DNA from: Lampropedia puyangensis
Lineage (GTDB): Bacteria; Pseudomonadota; Gammaproteobacteria; Burkholderiales; Burkholderiaceae_C
NCBI RefSeq assembly: GCF_004833285.1
Contig: NZ_STFG01000007.1
Coordinates: forward strand, 51,306-115,305
Direction: 5' to 3'
Length of the DNA stretch: 64,000 nt
The notes beneath the pieces are model-generated. The model was not told the DNA's origin and made no database searches. It was given only the letters and a program-made list of their open reading frames with translations. Within the stretch, counting starts at the first letter, position 1, and each line of letters begins with the position of its first letter. Shown here piece after piece: positions 38,538 through 49,247 of this stretch. The position numbers and the translations under genes were made by a program.

Positions 38538-38628
38538 AAGACGCTATTTTAAAAATGGGCTATCACAAACCCCACAACAAGGATCATGCGATTAATTACA
38601 ATTCTCAGTCATATTGTTGCGTGATCTC

Positions 38629-39279
38629 ATGGCTCTCCCTTCTGTTTCCTCCTATGCACTGCCGTCGGCAGCTGACCTCCCCGCTGCACGCGCACCTTGG
38701 CAACTGGAACTGCACCGCGCAGCCCTGCTGGTGCATGACATGCAGGAGTACTTCCTGCGACCATTTCCTGCAAACGCGTCTCCAATTGCTCCGGTCAAAG
38801 CCCATATTGCGCAATTGGTCCATTTTTGTCGCAAACATGGTGTCCCGGTTTTCTATACCGCACAGCAAGGTGATCAACTACTGCACGACAGAGGCTTACA
38901 AGCAGCCTTATGGGGGCCGGGCATGCGCGCCCAACCTGAGCATGAAGCGATTGCAGCAGAAATCGCTCCGCACGCTGAGGATACTGTGCTCATCAAACAC
39001 CGCTACAGCGCATTTCAGCGCAGTCCTTTAGAAGAGTTACTCAAGGCGCGCGGCCGCAACCAATTATTGATTTGCGGGGTATACGCCCATATTGGTTGCC
39101 AACTCACCGCTGCAGAAGCATTCCAACGCGACATTGAACCCTTCATGGTGGCTGACGCCCTGGCCGACTTCAGCTATGCGCACCACATTCAGGCTCTGCA
39201 ATGGGCGGCTGTCACCTGCGCGCCGGCCATCTTGACCGATCAGATACTGACAACAGAAAGGCTTGCCGTATGCAATTAA
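38629..39279 (+). CDS. Isochorismatase (EntB N-domain type)
   Basis: This 216-residue cysteine-hydrolase-fold protein hydrolyses isochorismate to 2,3-dihydro-2,3-dihydroxybenzoate and pyruvate. LLVHDMQEYFL holds the catalytic Asp. The block LLICGVYAHIGCQLTAAEAFQRDIEPF, then ADALADFSYAHH, matches EntB/DhbB/PhzD. It lacks the C-terminal aryl-carrier domain of EntB, so it is stand-alone. The start is the ATG of MALPSVSS. It overlaps the EntA-like gene by 10 bases. Confidence 0.9.
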   Translation: MALPSVSSYALPSAADLPAARAPWQLELHRAALLVHDMQEYFLRPFPANASPIAPVKAHIAQLVHFCRKHGVPVFYTAQQGDQLLHDRGLQAALWGPGMRAQPEHEAIAAEIAPHAEDTVLIKHRYSAFQRSPLEELLKARGRNQLLICGVYAHIGCQLTAAEAFQRDIEPFMVADALADFSYAHHIQALQWAAVTCAPAILTDQILTTERLAVCN

Positions 39280-40037
39280 CCGGCTTCAATAACCGTATCG
39301 CTCTGGTTACGGGTGCTGGCGGTGGTATTGGCCAAGCCGTAACCGATGCGCTGCTGGCAGCTGGCAGCACCGTGGTGGCGTGTGATTTAACAGCGCCATC
39401 GCAACCCAACCATCACCACGACCATTTCCACGCACGCGCGCTGGATGTCCGCAATTCAGTTGCTGTGAACAATTTGGTTGCCGATGTTGAAGCACATATT
39501 GGCCCCATCGATCTTGGTGTGAATGTGGCAGGCGTGCTCTCCAACACCTTGGTCACCGAGACGAGCGATGACGCGTGGCGACAGGTCTTTGCGGTCAACT
39601 GCGATGGCGTTTTCCACGTCAGTCGTGCACTGGCACAACGTATGCAAGCACGTCAGCGCGGTGTCATGGTAACGGTCAGCTCCAATGCAGCCGGCGTGCC
39701 TCGCCATGCCATGGCTGCTTACGCGGCATCCAAAGCTGCTGCAACCATGTTCACCCGCTGCTTAGGGCTTGAACTGGCGCCTCATGGCATCCGTTGCAAT
39801 ATTGTTGCTCCCGGCTCTACGCTGACCCCCATGCAAACAGGCATGTGGGCTGATGATCGCGGCGCAGAACGCGTGATCGCAGGTTTACCAGAGCAGTACA
39901 AAGCAGGCATCCCGCTGCGCAAACTGGCCACACCTGAAGACATTGCCCATGCTGTCCTATTCATGCTCTCAGAGCAAGCAGGCCATATTGCCATGAGCGA
40001 TCTGTACGTCGATGGCGGCGCCACACTGCGCGCCTGA
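39270..40037 (+). CDS. entA: 2,3-dihydro-2,3-dihydroxybenzoate dehydrogenase (EntA-like SDR)
   Basis: This 255-residue short-chain dehydrogenase has [14 protein letters not shown] for NAD binding, NVAGVL, the catalytic Ser/Tyr/Lys set in [22 protein letters not shown], and [15 protein letters not shown], which is typical of EntA. It oxidises the product of the overlapping isochorismatase to 2,3-dihydroxybenzoate, a catechol siderophore precursor. No entC, entE or NRPS gene lies in the window, so the isochorismate source and final product are unknown. A bidirectional terminator follows. Confidence 0.9.
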   Translation: MQLTGFNNRIALVTGAGGGIGQAVTDALLAAGSTVVACDLTAPSQPNHHHDHFHARALDVRNSVAVNNLVADVEAHIGPIDLGVNVAGVLSNTLVTETSDDAWRQVFAVNCDGVFHVSRALAQRMQARQRGVMVTVSSNAAGVPRHAMAAYAASKAAATMFTRCLGLELAPHGIRCNIVAPGSTLTPMQTGMWADDRGAERVIAGLPEQYKAGIPLRKLATPEDIAHAVLFMLSEQAGHIAMSDLYVDGGATLRA

Positions 40038-40096
40038 ATTTCTGCGCTGTTAAAGGGATTCAAACGCGCGACCTTCAGCACCTGCAGTCGCTGATT

Positions 40097-40129
40097 AAAA
40101 AGCCTCGCGACGATAGCGAGGCTTTTTTT
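40097..40129. terminator. Bidirectional terminator between entA and ppk1
   Basis: AAAAGCCTCGC and GCGAGGCTTTT pair perfectly around the 7-base loop GACGATA, with A-run and T-run flanks. It can end both the plus-strand entA transcript and the minus-strand ppk1 transcript. Confidence 0.93.
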
Positions 40130-40142
40130 ATCAAGGCAGAGA

Positions 40143-42683
40143 TTACTTGCGTTTGCTGGTGTTTTTAATGATTTTGGCGACCGAATTTTTCGAACGCGGG
40201 GCTTGACGCGGAGTCGGTTGCGCCGAGAAATAATGCGCCAACATCTGCTGCGCGCTGGCGCCCACTGTATCGCCCTCTAAACGCCGGTAAGTACCGTTCT
40301 CGAGCAGAACCCACGCATCCTGGTCGTCCATCAGATAAGAAACCAAGCACTCATCAAGAATGCGCTGGCGCAAAGCAGGATCGACGACTGGCCAACCCAG
40401 CTCTACGCGTCGGGCCATATTCCGGTTCATCCAGTCAGCACTGGAGAGGTACAAATGCTCTTGCTCACCGTACTGGAAAAAGAAAACACGGGTGTGTTCC
40501 AAGAAGCGCCCCACAATCGAGCGGATGCGAATGGCCCCTCCTTTTTCGGTCGCATTCAAGGCTGGTAAAACACAGGCTGCACGCACGATCAGATCAATTT
40601 GAACACCTTGCTGCGCCGCGTGATGCAGTGCCTCTGCCAACTTCCAGTCGGTCAAGGCATTCATCTTGACGACCACGCGCGCACTTTGCCCGGCCTGCGC
40701 GGCCTTTTGGGCTGCGGCAATATGCCCCATCAACGTCGAATGCAAAGAAAATGGTGCAACCAATAAACGGTTCAATTTAGGCAACGCCGCTTGGCTTGCC
40801 AGCAACGTGAAGACGGCATCCATGTCCGCAGTCAATGCGTCGTTGGCGGTCAGGTAGCTCAAGTCGGTATACAGCTTGGCGGTCTTGGGGTTGTAATTCC
40901 CGGTAGACAGGTGGCCATAGCGCTTGAGGCCGCGTGCCTCACGGCGGGTGACCAACAGCATCTTGCCGTGTGTTTTCAAGCCCACAATCCCGTACACCAC
41001 CTGTACCCCAATGGACTCGAGCGTCTCCGCCCAATTGATGTTGGCTTCTTCATCAAAACGGGCTTTGAGCTCAACCACAGCGGTGACTTCCTTGCCCTTG
41101 CGCACCGCCTCTCGCAGCAACTCCATCATCACCGAGTCAGGCCCCGTGCGATAAACCGTTTGCTTAATAGCCAGCACATCCGGGTCTTTGACCGCTTGAC
41201 GCAAGAACTCAACCACCGCATCAAAACTTTCAAAAGGCTGATGAATCAACACATCCTTCTGGCGAATACGGGCAAACAGGTTGTCACTGTTTTTCAACGA
41301 ACGTGGCCATTGTGGAATCCATCGTGGAAACAACAACTGAGGGCGATCATCGTCCACCAAGTCCACCACCTGGTTCAAGCGCACCAGATTCACCGGCCCT
41401 TCAACACGGTACATAGCCTCAGGAGGCAAATTGAATTCGGCCAGCAGCAAATTGGCAATCGGCTCCGAACAGCTGCTTGAAACCTCGATGCGCGTGGCCT
41501 TGCCGAAATGTCGGTGTTGCAACCCCTTGCGCAAGGCCGTGCGCAGATTTTGTATTTCCCCTTCAGTCACAGCCAAGTCGGAGTGACGCGTAACCCTGAA
41601 CTGCGCAAATTCCAGCACCTGACGGCCGGCAAACATTTCTGCCAAGTGCGCACGAATCATGCTGGAGAGACTCACTACGCCAATCTTGCCCTTACCTCCA
41701 GCCAACGAATCCGGCAAGCGGACAAAGCGCGGCAATACGCGCGGCACCTTCACAATCGCAATTTCATTGCGGTTGCCAAAAGCGTCCTCACCCTCCAAAC
41801 GCACGATGAAGTTCAATGACTTGTTGGCCACTTGAGGGAAGGGATGCGCAGGATCTAACGCAACTGGCGTCAACAAGGGCCGCACTTCGCGGTCAAAGTA
41901 TTCTTTCACCCAACGTCGCTGGCCTGCATTGCGCTTGCCATGCGAAAAGATCTGAATCCCCTGCTCAATCAAAGCAGGCAACAACCCCTTGTTGTACAAC
42001 TCGTATTGGCGCTGCACCAATTTGTGCGCCTTATCGGCCAGACGGCGCAAACTCTGCACCGAGAACTCATCGTCCTCGACCCCATCGCGCGCTGCCTCCA
42101 AATGGTCTGCCACGCGCACCTCAAAAAACTCATCGAGGTTAGAAGACACGATGCATAGATATCGCAAACGCTCAAGCAGCGGCACCTCTGGTCGCAAAGC
42201 CCAATCAAACACCCGCTCATTGAAAGCCAAAATGCTGTGGTCACGGTCTAACCAGGCAATATCGTCAGGCCGAGCCAGATGCATGATCAATTCCGCCTCA
42301 GCCTCAATCTGCTTTCGATTGACCCCCCACATTGATCCAGTCGCGGCCTGTAGGGCTTTGGCCGTCTTCATCGCATTGGTCATACTTTCTGCATCCGCAC
42401 GACTCAAAACCACCTCAGCACTAGCCAAAGACACAGGAACCATGGCCGTCGTGCTGCTGATGCTGCTAACCGCCTGCCCTGGCTGTTGGCGTGTCGCTTT
42501 TGTGGACGATTTTTCTGCTGTTTTGCGCGTCACGCGCGTTGATGTTGAACGAGTGGCTGCCGGCACTTTGCGCTTGGCAACCACCTCCCCTGCTGCTGCA
42601 TCAACGCCCGCTTTGGGCTTTGCCATTTTGCTCGAAACAGCATTTGGCACAGGGGCTTTTTCCGTAGCACGTTTTCTGGACAT
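40143..42683 (-). CDS. ppk1: Polyphosphate kinase 1 with a long basic N-terminal extension
   Basis: PPK1 polymerises the terminal phosphate of ATP into polyphosphate. The PPK core begins near residue 142 ([20 protein letters not shown]) and includes the phosphorylated histidine in [20 protein letters not shown] and the C-terminal phospholipase D-like domains. The first about 140 residues are Lys/Ala/Thr/Ser-rich and low-complexity, resembling a histone-like tail; typical PPK1 lacks them. Total length is 846 compared with about 690 usually. A Pho box lies upstream (42739-42771), so expression should rise under phosphate starvation. Confidence 0.96.
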   Translation of the reverse strand: MSRKRATEKAPVPNAVSSKMAKPKAGVDAAAGEVVAKRKVPAATRSTSTRVTRKTAEKSSTKATRQQPGQAVSSISSTTAMVPVSLASAEVVLSRADAESMTNAMKTAKALQAATGSMWGVNRKQIEAEAELIMHLARPDDIAWLDRDHSILAFNERVFDWALRPEVPLLERLRYLCIVSSNLDEFFEVRVADHLEAARDGVEDDEFSVQSLRRLADKAHKLVQRQYELYNKGLLPALIEQGIQIFSHGKRNAGQRRWVKEYFDREVRPLLTPVALDPAHPFPQVANKSLNFIVRLEGEDAFGNRNEIAIVKVPRVLPRFVRLPDSLAGGKGKIGVVSLSSMIRAHLAEMFAGRQVLEFAQFRVTRHSDLAVTEGEIQNLRTALRKGLQHRHFGKATRIEVSSSCSEPIANLLLAEFNLPPEAMYRVEGPVNLVRLNQVVDLVDDDRPQLLFPRWIPQWPRSLKNSDNLFARIRQKDVLIHQPFESFDAVVEFLRQAVKDPDVLAIKQTVYRTGPDSVMMELLREAVRKGKEVTAVVELKARFDEEANINWAETLESIGVQVVYGIVGLKTHGKMLLVTRREARGLKRYGHLSTGNYNPKTAKLYTDLSYLTANDALTADMDAVFTLLASQAALPKLNRLLVAPFSLHSTLMGHIAAAQKAAQAGQSARVVVKMNALTDWKLAEALHHAAQQGVQIDLIVRAACVLPALNATEKGGAIRIRSIVGRFLEHTRVFFFQYGEQEHLYLSSADWMNRNMARRVELGWPVVDPALRQRILDECLVSYLMDDQDAWVLLENGTYRRLEGDTVGASAQQMLAHYFSAQPTPRQAPRSKNSVAKIIKNTSKRK

Positions 42684-42738
42684 TGGTAAAGTTTTGTCAA
42701 TAACGGGAGGGCGGGACTGTAGCAGCCCTGATACCAGA

Positions 42739-42771
42739 ATTTGACGACAACTTTATGACATTTTGATGACT
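42739..42771 (-). promoter_or_regulatory. Pho box of three tandem 11-bp units upstream of ppk1
   Basis: Reading the minus strand toward ppk1, three consecutive 11-mers occur: AGTCATCAAAA, TGTCATAAAGT and TGTCGTCAAAT. They share the PhoB half-site pattern TGTCAxAAAxT. The core TGTCATAAAGTTGTC is the same as in the E. coli phoA Pho box as I remember it. A -10-like TATCAG (42728-42733) follows 10 bases after the 18-base box, the normal PhoB promoter spacing. The ppk1 start lies 45 bases beyond that -10. Confidence 0.88.
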
Positions 42772-42865
42772 TAACCAAGCCCCTTCGATGACTATTCAGC
42801 CCGATGGGCCTTACTCTTTTTAAATGAATGCCATCCGTGCGCATGTACCCATCAGGGTCATTGAC

Positions 42866-43123
42866 TCACAGACCCGACTTCGCCTTGGTGGCGTCTTCAT
42901 GCAATGACTCGTTGAGGGCATCAATGATTAAAGCCCATGGTGCATCTGCCTTCATTTGCTCGACAATGAACTGCCTTTGCGAAGCGTCCCAAAAAGGCGC
43001 GTCGCAAATCACGACATCAGTTGGCAATTGGTGCCCAACGATAAAGTCCGCAATCGCTTGGTCACTGTCATCCAGGCCCAATTGCTTGAACAAATTGCTC
43101 ATCCGTGGTTCGGCGGTATTCAT
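42866..43123 (-). CDS. DUF2789 family protein
   Basis: This 85-residue soluble helical protein has SNLFKQLGLDDSDQAIADFI, VICDAPFWDASQRQFI and DAPWALIIDALNESL, the pattern of DUF2789. Its function is unknown. It lies between ppk1 and purL on the same strand, 148 bases after purL. Confidence 0.88.
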   Translation of the reverse strand: MNTAEPRMSNLFKQLGLDDSDQAIADFIVGHQLPTDVVICDAPFWDASQRQFIVEQMKADAPWALIIDALNESLHEDATKAKSGL

Positions 43124-43271
43124 GGCAAATCCTTTTGTTGCGTTACCTACATGGCAGACAAACTGCCCACGAAACTCTGCTCACCTACACAGCATGCGCA
43201 ACGCCTAACCGCGGCCTAAGGTGCAACCATAGGCTGTGGCTGGGCGCCACACATGGTGTGATGGCTAGCGT

Positions 43272-46200
43272 TTAATCAACCCACTTGCGCGCATTGCGCC
43301 AAATACGCATCCAAGGGCTCTTGACTGCCAAGCCGCCTGTAGCAGCCCAATCCGTCCAGCTCATCTGCGCATTACGGAAAACCCGCTCAGGGTGCGGCAT
43401 CATTGCAGTAAAGCGGCCATCAGCCGTGGTCACACTGGTTAAGCCACCAGGGCTGCCGTTTGGATTGAAAGGATACTGTTCAGTGGCTTGCCCGGCATGG
43501 TCTACATAGCGCATGGCAGCAATCACCTCCTGCGGGTTGCCTTGACGGCTGAAGTTGGCATAGCCCTCACCATGCGCTACCACCACAGGCAAACGGCTAC
43601 CTGCCATGCCTTGCAAGAACAGGCTTGGAGATTCAAGAATTTCAACCTGCGACAAACGCGCCTCAAACCGCTCACTGCGATTGGTCGTAAAGCGTGGCCA
43701 TGCCTGCGCCCCCGGAATGATCGAGGCCAGCTCTGCAAACATTTGGCAGCCATTGCAAACGCCCAAACCGAAGGTATCGTTGCGCGCAAAAAATGCGGCA
43801 AACTGCTCTGCCACACGTGGATTGAACGTGATGGAGCGTGCCCAACCGACACCAGCGCCTAAGGTATCACCATAGCTGAAGCCGCCACAGGCCACCACGC
43901 CTTGGAAACCAGCCAGCTGCTCGCGCCCACTTTGCAAATCAGTCATGTGCACATCAACGGCATCAAAACCCGCTTCGCTGAATGCATAGGCCATTTCAAT
44001 ATGCGAATTCACGCCCTGCTCACGCAGGATTGCAACCTTGGGCTGTGCTTTACCAATATAAGGAGCCCCAATATCTTGCGCTGGATCGAATGTCAGATGC
44101 ACAGAAAGCCCCGGATCACTCAATTGGCCTGCTGCAGCGTGCTCTTGGTCTGCACAATCGGCATTGTCACGCTCACGTGCAATTTTCCAGCTCACGCTAT
44201 CCCAAACCTGGAACAGGTCATACAAATCCGCTGAGAATACATTTTTGGTATCGCGCCAAATTTGCAACTGACCTTTACCATCGTCCAGCGGCGCTTGGAT
44301 GGGGCGCGTCTTTCCAATGAAATGGCTGTGCTTAGACAGACCAAACTCACGCAGCGTCTGCATCACGTCATTGCGATCAGCAGTGCGCACTTGCAACACC
44401 ACACCCAACTCTTCATTGAACAGCGCCTTGAGTGTCAACTCCTCACGGCGCGCGCTGATTTGCTGTGCCCAGTTCTTGGCATCGCCGTATTCGGCCTTGC
44501 TGTCTGCAATGCCATCGCCTTCCGTGATGAGCATGTCCACATTCAACGCCACACCCACATGGCCAGCAAAGGCCATTTCAGCCACAGCAGCCAACAAGCC
44601 ACCATCGCTGCGGTCGTGGTAAGCCAAAAGCTGGCCTTGCTTGCGCAGGGCATTGACAGCATCTACCAAGCGAATGAGGTCTTGCGGGTCATCAAGATCC
44701 GGGGTTTCGCCACCACTTTGCCCCAGCACCTGTGCCAGCATGCTGCCGCCCATGCGGTTGCGGCCCATGCCCAAATCCACCAGCACCAAGGTAGTGTCTG
44801 CCTCTTCGGTATTGAGTTGTGGTGTCAAGGTGCCAGAGACATCAGGCAAGGTGCAAAACGCACTGGCGATGAGTGTGACTGGCGAAGTCACTTTTTTCGA
44901 TTCACCCTCGTGCTGCCAGACGGTGCGCATCGACAAGCTGTCTTTCCCCACTGGGATAGACACCCCTAATGCAGGACACAACTCCATCCCTACGGCTTTA
45001 ACGGTTGCATAAAGATCGGCATCTTCGCCTGCCTCACCACAGGCGGCCATCCAGTTAGCTGACAACTTCACGCGCCCCAATTCAATGGGCGCTGCCAGCA
45101 AGTTGGTGATCGCTTCAGCAATCGCCAAACGCCCAGATGCTGGCGCATTGATAGCCGCGACCGGGCTGCGCTCGCCCATAGCCATGGCCTCACCAGCCAA
45201 GCTCTTGAAATCAGCCAACGTCACGGCCACATCAGCCACCGGCACTTGCCAAGGTCCCACCATCTGGTCGCGATGGGTCAAACCGCCCACGGCACGGTCC
45301 CCAATGGTGATCAAAAAACGTTTACTGGCCACAGTCGGATGGCTCAGAATTTGAATCACTGCCTCTTGCAACTGCACGCCATCGACATTCAACGGCTCAG
45401 CCTTTTTGTTGACGGTTTGCACATCACGGTGCATTTTTGGGGGTTTGCCCAACAACACGTTCATAGGCATATCCACGGGCTGTGGCACCTCTGGGTGCTC
45501 AGCATCAACCAATTCCAGTTGCCGCACCTCTGTGGCCACGCCGATCACCGCATAGGGGCTACGCTCGCGCTTGCACAAAGCATCGAAACGATCAATGGCT
45601 GCTGCATCAATGGCCAGCACATAGCGCTCCTGACTTTCATTGCTCCAGATTTCTTTGGGCGACAAACCAGACTCTTCCAGCTGCACTTTGCGCAAGTCAA
45701 AACGCGCACCACGACCAGCATCGTTGGTCAATTCAGGAAACGCGTTAGACAAGCCGCCTGCGCCCACATCATGAATAGCCAAAATGGGGTTCTCAGCGCC
45801 CAGTTGCCAGCATTGGTTAATCACTTCTTGCGCACGGCGTTCAATCTCCGGATTGCCGCGTTGCACGGAGTCGAAGTCCAAATCAGCAGCATTCGTGCCG
45901 GTAGCCAAAGACGAGGCAGCACCACCGCCCATGCCAATACGCATCCCCGGCCCACCCAACTGCACCAGCAAGGTACCGGCAGGAAACTCGATTTTTTTGG
46001 TCTGGGTCGCATCAATCTGCCCCAAACCACCAGCGATCATGATGGGTTTGTGAAAACCACGCTGCACGCCGCACACCTCTTGCTCGTACTCGCGGAAATA
46101 TCCGGTCAAGTTGGGGCGGCCAAATTCATTATTAAATGCAGCACCTCCCAATGGCCCTTCAATCATGATCTGCAACGGGCTGGCAATGTGCTCAGGCTTG

Positions 46201-47300
46201 CCCCCGGGCTGGTCAGACAGACCATCCCACAGCTTCGACACGGTGAACCCCGTCATCCCGGCTTTGGGTTTCGAGCCACGCCCTGTGGCCCCTTCATCCC
46301 GAATTTCACCGCCCGCGCCGGTAGAAGCGCCAGGAAAAGGAGAAATGGCGGTGGGGTGGTTGTGCGTTTCCACCTTCATCAGAATATGGTGCACCGCCTC
46401 ATCACGTGTGTACTGGCGCGGTTTGTCACCACTGTCGGCACGCGCGACAAAACGCTCAATGGCATTGCCTTCCATGATGGAAGCATTGTCTGAATAGGCC
46501 ACCACCGTGAACTCAGGCCGTAACTGGTGCGTATTGCGAATCATCGCAAACAAGCTCTTGTCTTGCGCCTGACCATCAATCGTGAAATCAGCATTGAAAA
46601 TTTTATGGCGACAGTGTTCGCTATTGGCCTGCGCAAACATCATCAACTCCACATCGGTGGGGTTGCGCCCTAACTGCGTAAAAGCTTGCAGCAGGTAGTC
46701 AATTTCATCATCTGCCAACGCCAAGCCCCAATTGCGGTTAGCCGCTTCTAGTGCTGCATGCCCGCCACCGAGCACATCCACCGTTTCCAAGGCTGCCGCA
46801 GGCAGGTTATCGAACAAAGTATTGGCCTGCTGGCGATCACGCAAGGCAGATTCGGTCATGCGATCATGCAGCAGTGCAGCCACTTGTTGCCACTGGGCTT
46901 CGCTGAGGGCGTCAACCTTGCCGAGCAAGCTTTTTTTCAACCCAATACGGTATTCAACCGCACGTTCAATACGCTTAACAGCCAAGCCACAATTGTGGGC
47001 AATGTCAGTTGCTTTTGACGCCCAAGGACTCACAGTCCCCACGCGAGGGGTGACCAAAACCACGGCCGCATGCTCTGGCAACAGCGCAGTTTGATCAAAC
47101 GGCTCCCCATACTGAAGCAACTGTGCAGCTTGCGCCAACAGGCCGGCCTCTGCAGCACCATCGGTAACCACAAAGTGCAGATACCGTGCTTGAACTTGTT
47201 CAATCTTGGGGTGAATGGCCTGCAACAAAGGCAGGAGTTTCTGGATACGGAATGCACTCAAGGCATTGCCGCCCTCAAGCTGGGTGATGGACAAAGACAC
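43272..47300 (-). CDS. purL: Phosphoribosylformylglycinamidine synthase (single-chain)
   Basis: PurL makes FGAM from FGAR with glutamine and ATP, the fourth step of purine synthesis. The 1342-residue enzyme has the large PurS/PurL/PurQ fusion form. The N-terminal domain contains [14 protein letters not shown], and the synthetase domains include [33 protein letters not shown]. The C-terminal glutaminase has the nucleophile in GVCNGCQM and the His-Glu pair in [10 protein letters not shown] place the start at the GTG at 47298-47300 behind AGGCGAG, giving [11 protein letters not shown] as in homologues. A TTG 21 codons upstream also lies in frame. Confidence 0.96.
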   Translation of the reverse strand: MSLSITQLEGGNALSAFRIQKLLPLLQAIHPKIEQVQARYLHFVVTDGAAEAGLLAQAAQLLQYGEPFDQTALLPEHAAVVLVTPRVGTVSPWASKATDIAHNCGLAVKRIERAVEYRIGLKKSLLGKVDALSEAQWQQVAALLHDRMTESALRDRQQANTLFDNLPAAALETVDVLGGGHAALEAANRNWGLALADDEIDYLLQAFTQLGRNPTDVELMMFAQANSEHCRHKIFNADFTIDGQAQDKSLFAMIRNTHQLRPEFTVVAYSDNASIMEGNAIERFVARADSGDKPRQYTRDEAVHHILMKVETHNHPTAISPFPGASTGAGGEIRDEGATGRGSKPKAGMTGFTVSKLWDGLSDQPGGKPEHIASPLQIMIEGPLGGAAFNNEFGRPNLTGYFREYEQEVCGVQRGFHKPIMIAGGLGQIDATQTKKIEFPAGTLLVQLGGPGMRIGMGGGAASSLATGTNAADLDFDSVQRGNPEIERRAQEVINQCWQLGAENPILAIHDVGAGGLSNAFPELTNDAGRGARFDLRKVQLEESGLSPKEIWSNESQERYVLAIDAAAIDRFDALCKRERSPYAVIGVATEVRQLELVDAEHPEVPQPVDMPMNVLLGKPPKMHRDVQTVNKKAEPLNVDGVQLQEAVIQILSHPTVASKRFLITIGDRAVGGLTHRDQMVGPWQVPVADVAVTLADFKSLAGEAMAMGERSPVAAINAPASGRLAIAEAITNLLAAPIELGRVKLSANWMAACGEAGEDADLYATVKAVGMELCPALGVSIPVGKDSLSMRTVWQHEGESKKVTSPVTLIASAFCTLPDVSGTLTPQLNTEEADTTLVLVDLGMGRNRMGGSMLAQVLGQSGGETPDLDDPQDLIRLVDAVNALRKQGQLLAYHDRSDGGLLAAVAEMAFAGHVGVALNVDMLITEGDGIADSKAEYGDAKNWAQQISARREELTLKALFNEELGVVLQVRTADRNDVMQTLREFGLSKHSHFIGKTRPIQAPLDDGKGQLQIWRDTKNVFSADLYDLFQVWDSVSWKIARERDNADCADQEHAAAGQLSDPGLSVHLTFDPAQDIGAPYIGKAQPKVAILREQGVNSHIEMAYAFSEAGFDAVDVHMTDLQSGREQLAGFQGVVACGGFSYGDTLGAGVGWARSITFNPRVAEQFAAFFARNDTFGLGVCNGCQMFAELASIIPGAQAWPRFTTNRSERFEARLSQVEILESPSLFLQGMAGSRLPVVVAHGEGYANFSRQGNPQEVIAAMRYVDHAGQATEQYPFNPNGSPGGLTSVTTADGRFTAMMPHPERVFRNAQMSWTDWAATGGLAVKSPWMRIWRNARKWVD

Positions 47301-47414
47301 AAACTCGCCTAGTAGAAGTGGGGGAACACGCGCAATCTCAGCACCAGCAGCACTTGCGTGCAAAGGCCGTTGATTACCAAAGCCGCCATTTTACGAAAAG
47401 CCACCATCACATGG

Positions 47415-47453
47415 GCAAACAAAAAGCCCCTGCGTGCAAACAACAGGGGCTTT
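47415..47453 (-). terminator. Intrinsic terminator after the M23 peptidase gene
   Basis: On the minus strand AAAGCCCCTG and CAGGGGCTTT form a 10-bp stem with an 11-base loop, followed by TTGTTTGCC. It separates the peptidase transcript from purL, which needs its own promoter in the next about 100 bases. Confidence 0.85.
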
Positions 47454-47512
47454 CTTGTTTTTAAAGCAGACTAACAAGCAGCAGCTGAAATGCCAATGTC
47501 ACATTGGCGCGC

Positions 47513-48907
47513 TTACTCCGCGCTGGCTTGCATCATCAATGGGGCCACTTCAAACTTCAAACGCGTCGCTTCAGCCAAAGCGTCAAATCGTTGTTTGATC
47601 TCTTTAGCAATTGGAGCAGCTGCCGCACTTTCACGCGCAATGATTTGCGGATCCTTAAATTCGCCGTTCACGCGGAACTCGAAATGCAAGTGAGGGCCCG
47701 TAGACATCCCTGTAGAGCCCACCGCACCAATGAGTTGACCTTGAGAGATTTTTTCACCCGTAGCGACATCACGGCGGCTCATATGGGCATACACGGTCAC
47801 TCGCCCTTGCCCGTGGTCGACGTAAACAACATTGCCGTAACTATTGCTCCACCCTGATTGCTGGACAACCCCATCACCAATGGAGCGAATCGGCGTCCCC
47901 GTGGTGGCGGCGTAGTCAATCCCATTGTGATTGCGCCATGTTTTCTTAATGGGGTGGAAACGGCTGCCAAACGTGCTGGATACACGAGAGAACTCCAACG
48001 GAGAAGCCAAAAACGCCCGCCGCAAGTTAGAGCCATCAAGCGCGTAGTAAGCACCTTTGGCGTTATCGCTTTCCTGGAACCACAGTGCTTGGTATGCCTT
48101 ACCCTTGTTCACCACCTCAGCACTGAGCACTCGACCGCTGCGCAATGGCTCTCCATCGGCCTCAAGCGCTTCATACACCACAGTGAAGGTATCACCTTTA
48201 CGTAAATCTTTATGGAAGTTCACGTTGGTGGAGAACATCTCGGCTAACTGAATGGCAACCGGATCAGGCAAGTTCGCAGCATCTGCAGCAGCGAACAAAG
48301 AGCTTTGAATCACTCCACTGGCCAAACGTGACGTTTTGGTCAATTCACCTTGATCCAATTGGGCCTCAAACCCATCAATCTTATCGCTTTGCTGAATCGT
48401 CAAGCGCTGAAAGTTGCCACTGTCATCCGTCACCCACCGCACGGTCAAACGTTGCAACTCAAAATTGTTATTCACCTCCGCAGTCACGAAACGACCGTGC
48501 CGTCCCCACACGTTTTGGTGTACCAAATTATTGCGACGCAAGAATGCAGCGGCAGCAGGATCGTTCACACCTAAGCGCTCGAGCAAGCTCTCTGCGGTGT
48601 CATTTGATCTTAGGCGGTCACTGCGATAAAGCAAAAAATCGTGCTGACCAACCAACGAGGAAAGATTCTTGCCAGCCATCAAAGATGGCACATCGTTGCT
48701 CACCAAGCGCTGGTAGACCACTTCGCCTTCATCAGCCTGTAAGTTTGCCACCGCAAAAGCGCCACCGCCACCCAACAAAAAGAGGCCACATAATGCAGCC
48801 ATCAATTTTTGTGTAGTGGAAAAAATCGCAGGTCGCGCAACCTGCTCCGCTTGGATGGAAGCGATCAAATCAGCACGGCTTTGGGCTTGAGACTGTTCGG
48901 AATTCAA
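47513..48907 (-). CDS. M23-family peptidoglycan endopeptidase (MepM-like)
   Basis: This 464-residue membrane-anchored murein hydrolase has a cytoplasmic start, one membrane helix (about residues 33-53), a LysM/OapA-like middle part, and a C-terminal LytM domain. The zinc ligands are in NHNGIDYAA and in GPHLHFEFRV. It should cleave cross-links in the cell wall during growth. The likely start is TTG at 48905-48907 behind AGGA, since no upstream ATG fits and the membrane helix follows normally. It diverges from tyrS, as is usual in Burkholderiales. Confidence 0.93.
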   Translation of the reverse strand: MNSEQSQAQSRADLIASIQAEQVARPAIFSTTQKLMAALCGLFLLGGGGAFAVANLQADEGEVVYQRLVSNDVPSLMAGKNLSSLVGQHDFLLYRSDRLRSNDTAESLLERLGVNDPAAAAFLRRNNLVHQNVWGRHGRFVTAEVNNNFELQRLTVRWVTDDSGNFQRLTIQQSDKIDGFEAQLDQGELTKTSRLASGVIQSSLFAAADAANLPDPVAIQLAEMFSTNVNFHKDLRKGDTFTVVYEALEADGEPLRSGRVLSAEVVNKGKAYQALWFQESDNAKGAYYALDGSNLRRAFLASPLEFSRVSSTFGSRFHPIKKTWRNHNGIDYAATTGTPIRSIGDGVVQQSGWSNSYGNVVYVDHGQGRVTVYAHMSRRDVATGEKISQGQLIGAVGSTGMSTGPHLHFEFRVNGEFKDPQIIARESAAAAPIAKEIKQRFDALAEATRLKFEVAPLMMQASAE

Positions 48908-49247
48908 GGGATAGTTCCTGACACAAAGATCCTGTCAAACACACCTCAGAGCAAGACAACGTCAAGCAGCCACCGGACCCGGACTATCGGCGGTCAATAC
49001 ACCTCCCACAAAGTGCATGACCTGCTCGAACTAACGGTACTGCAGCTCCATTGGCATTAGGCGAAGAGCTGGCTTGGGCACTACCGCAAAACCAACATCC
49101 CCGCCATGACAGGCTGGAAAGAATTCAAAAAAAACGAGAGCAAAGCTCATCAGAAGCCTTAGCTTCCATACAATAAGCCCGCTAAAACATTGGCAGTATA
49201 GTCATATTTGGCTGTTCGCCAAATACTTCAGCATTTTGGAATACTTT
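48908..49247. other. Divergent intergenic region between the M23 peptidase and tyrS
   Basis: These 340 bases hold no recognised gene. In related genomes anmK is often found here, but no anmK motif is visible. Possible -10 hexamers for tyrS are TACAAT (49169-49174) and TATAGT (49197-49202), both lacking good -35 elements. An 8-bp inverted repeat lies at 49205-49225. Confidence 0.5.
49205..49225 (+). repeat. 8-bp inverted repeat just upstream of tyrS
   Basis: TATTTGGC (49205-49212) and GCCAAATA (49218-49225) flank the loop TGTTC, ending 22 bases before the tyrS ATG. If transcribed it would form a leader hairpin near the ribosome-binding region; it could also be an operator. Confidence 0.45.

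Noticed and set aside
38629-40037. A full catechol siderophore cluster around the isochorismatase and EntA-like genes.
   Set aside because: Neighbours are a membrane protein of unknown function and ppk1; no entC, entE, NRPS or siderophore transport gene is in the window.
47309-47389. A 26-residue minus-strand frame ([10 protein letters not shown]...) ending 8 bases before the purL start, resembling a leader peptide.
   Set aside because: It has no ribosome-binding site, and its ATG lies inside TAAAAT (47388-47393, minus strand), the best -10 candidate for purL, so it is probably not transcribed as a unit.
48908-49247. A possible remnant of anmK, which often lies between the M23 peptidase and tyrS genes in relatives.
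   Set aside because: Translation of several frames shows no anhydromuramic acid kinase motif; only short open stretches with stops.
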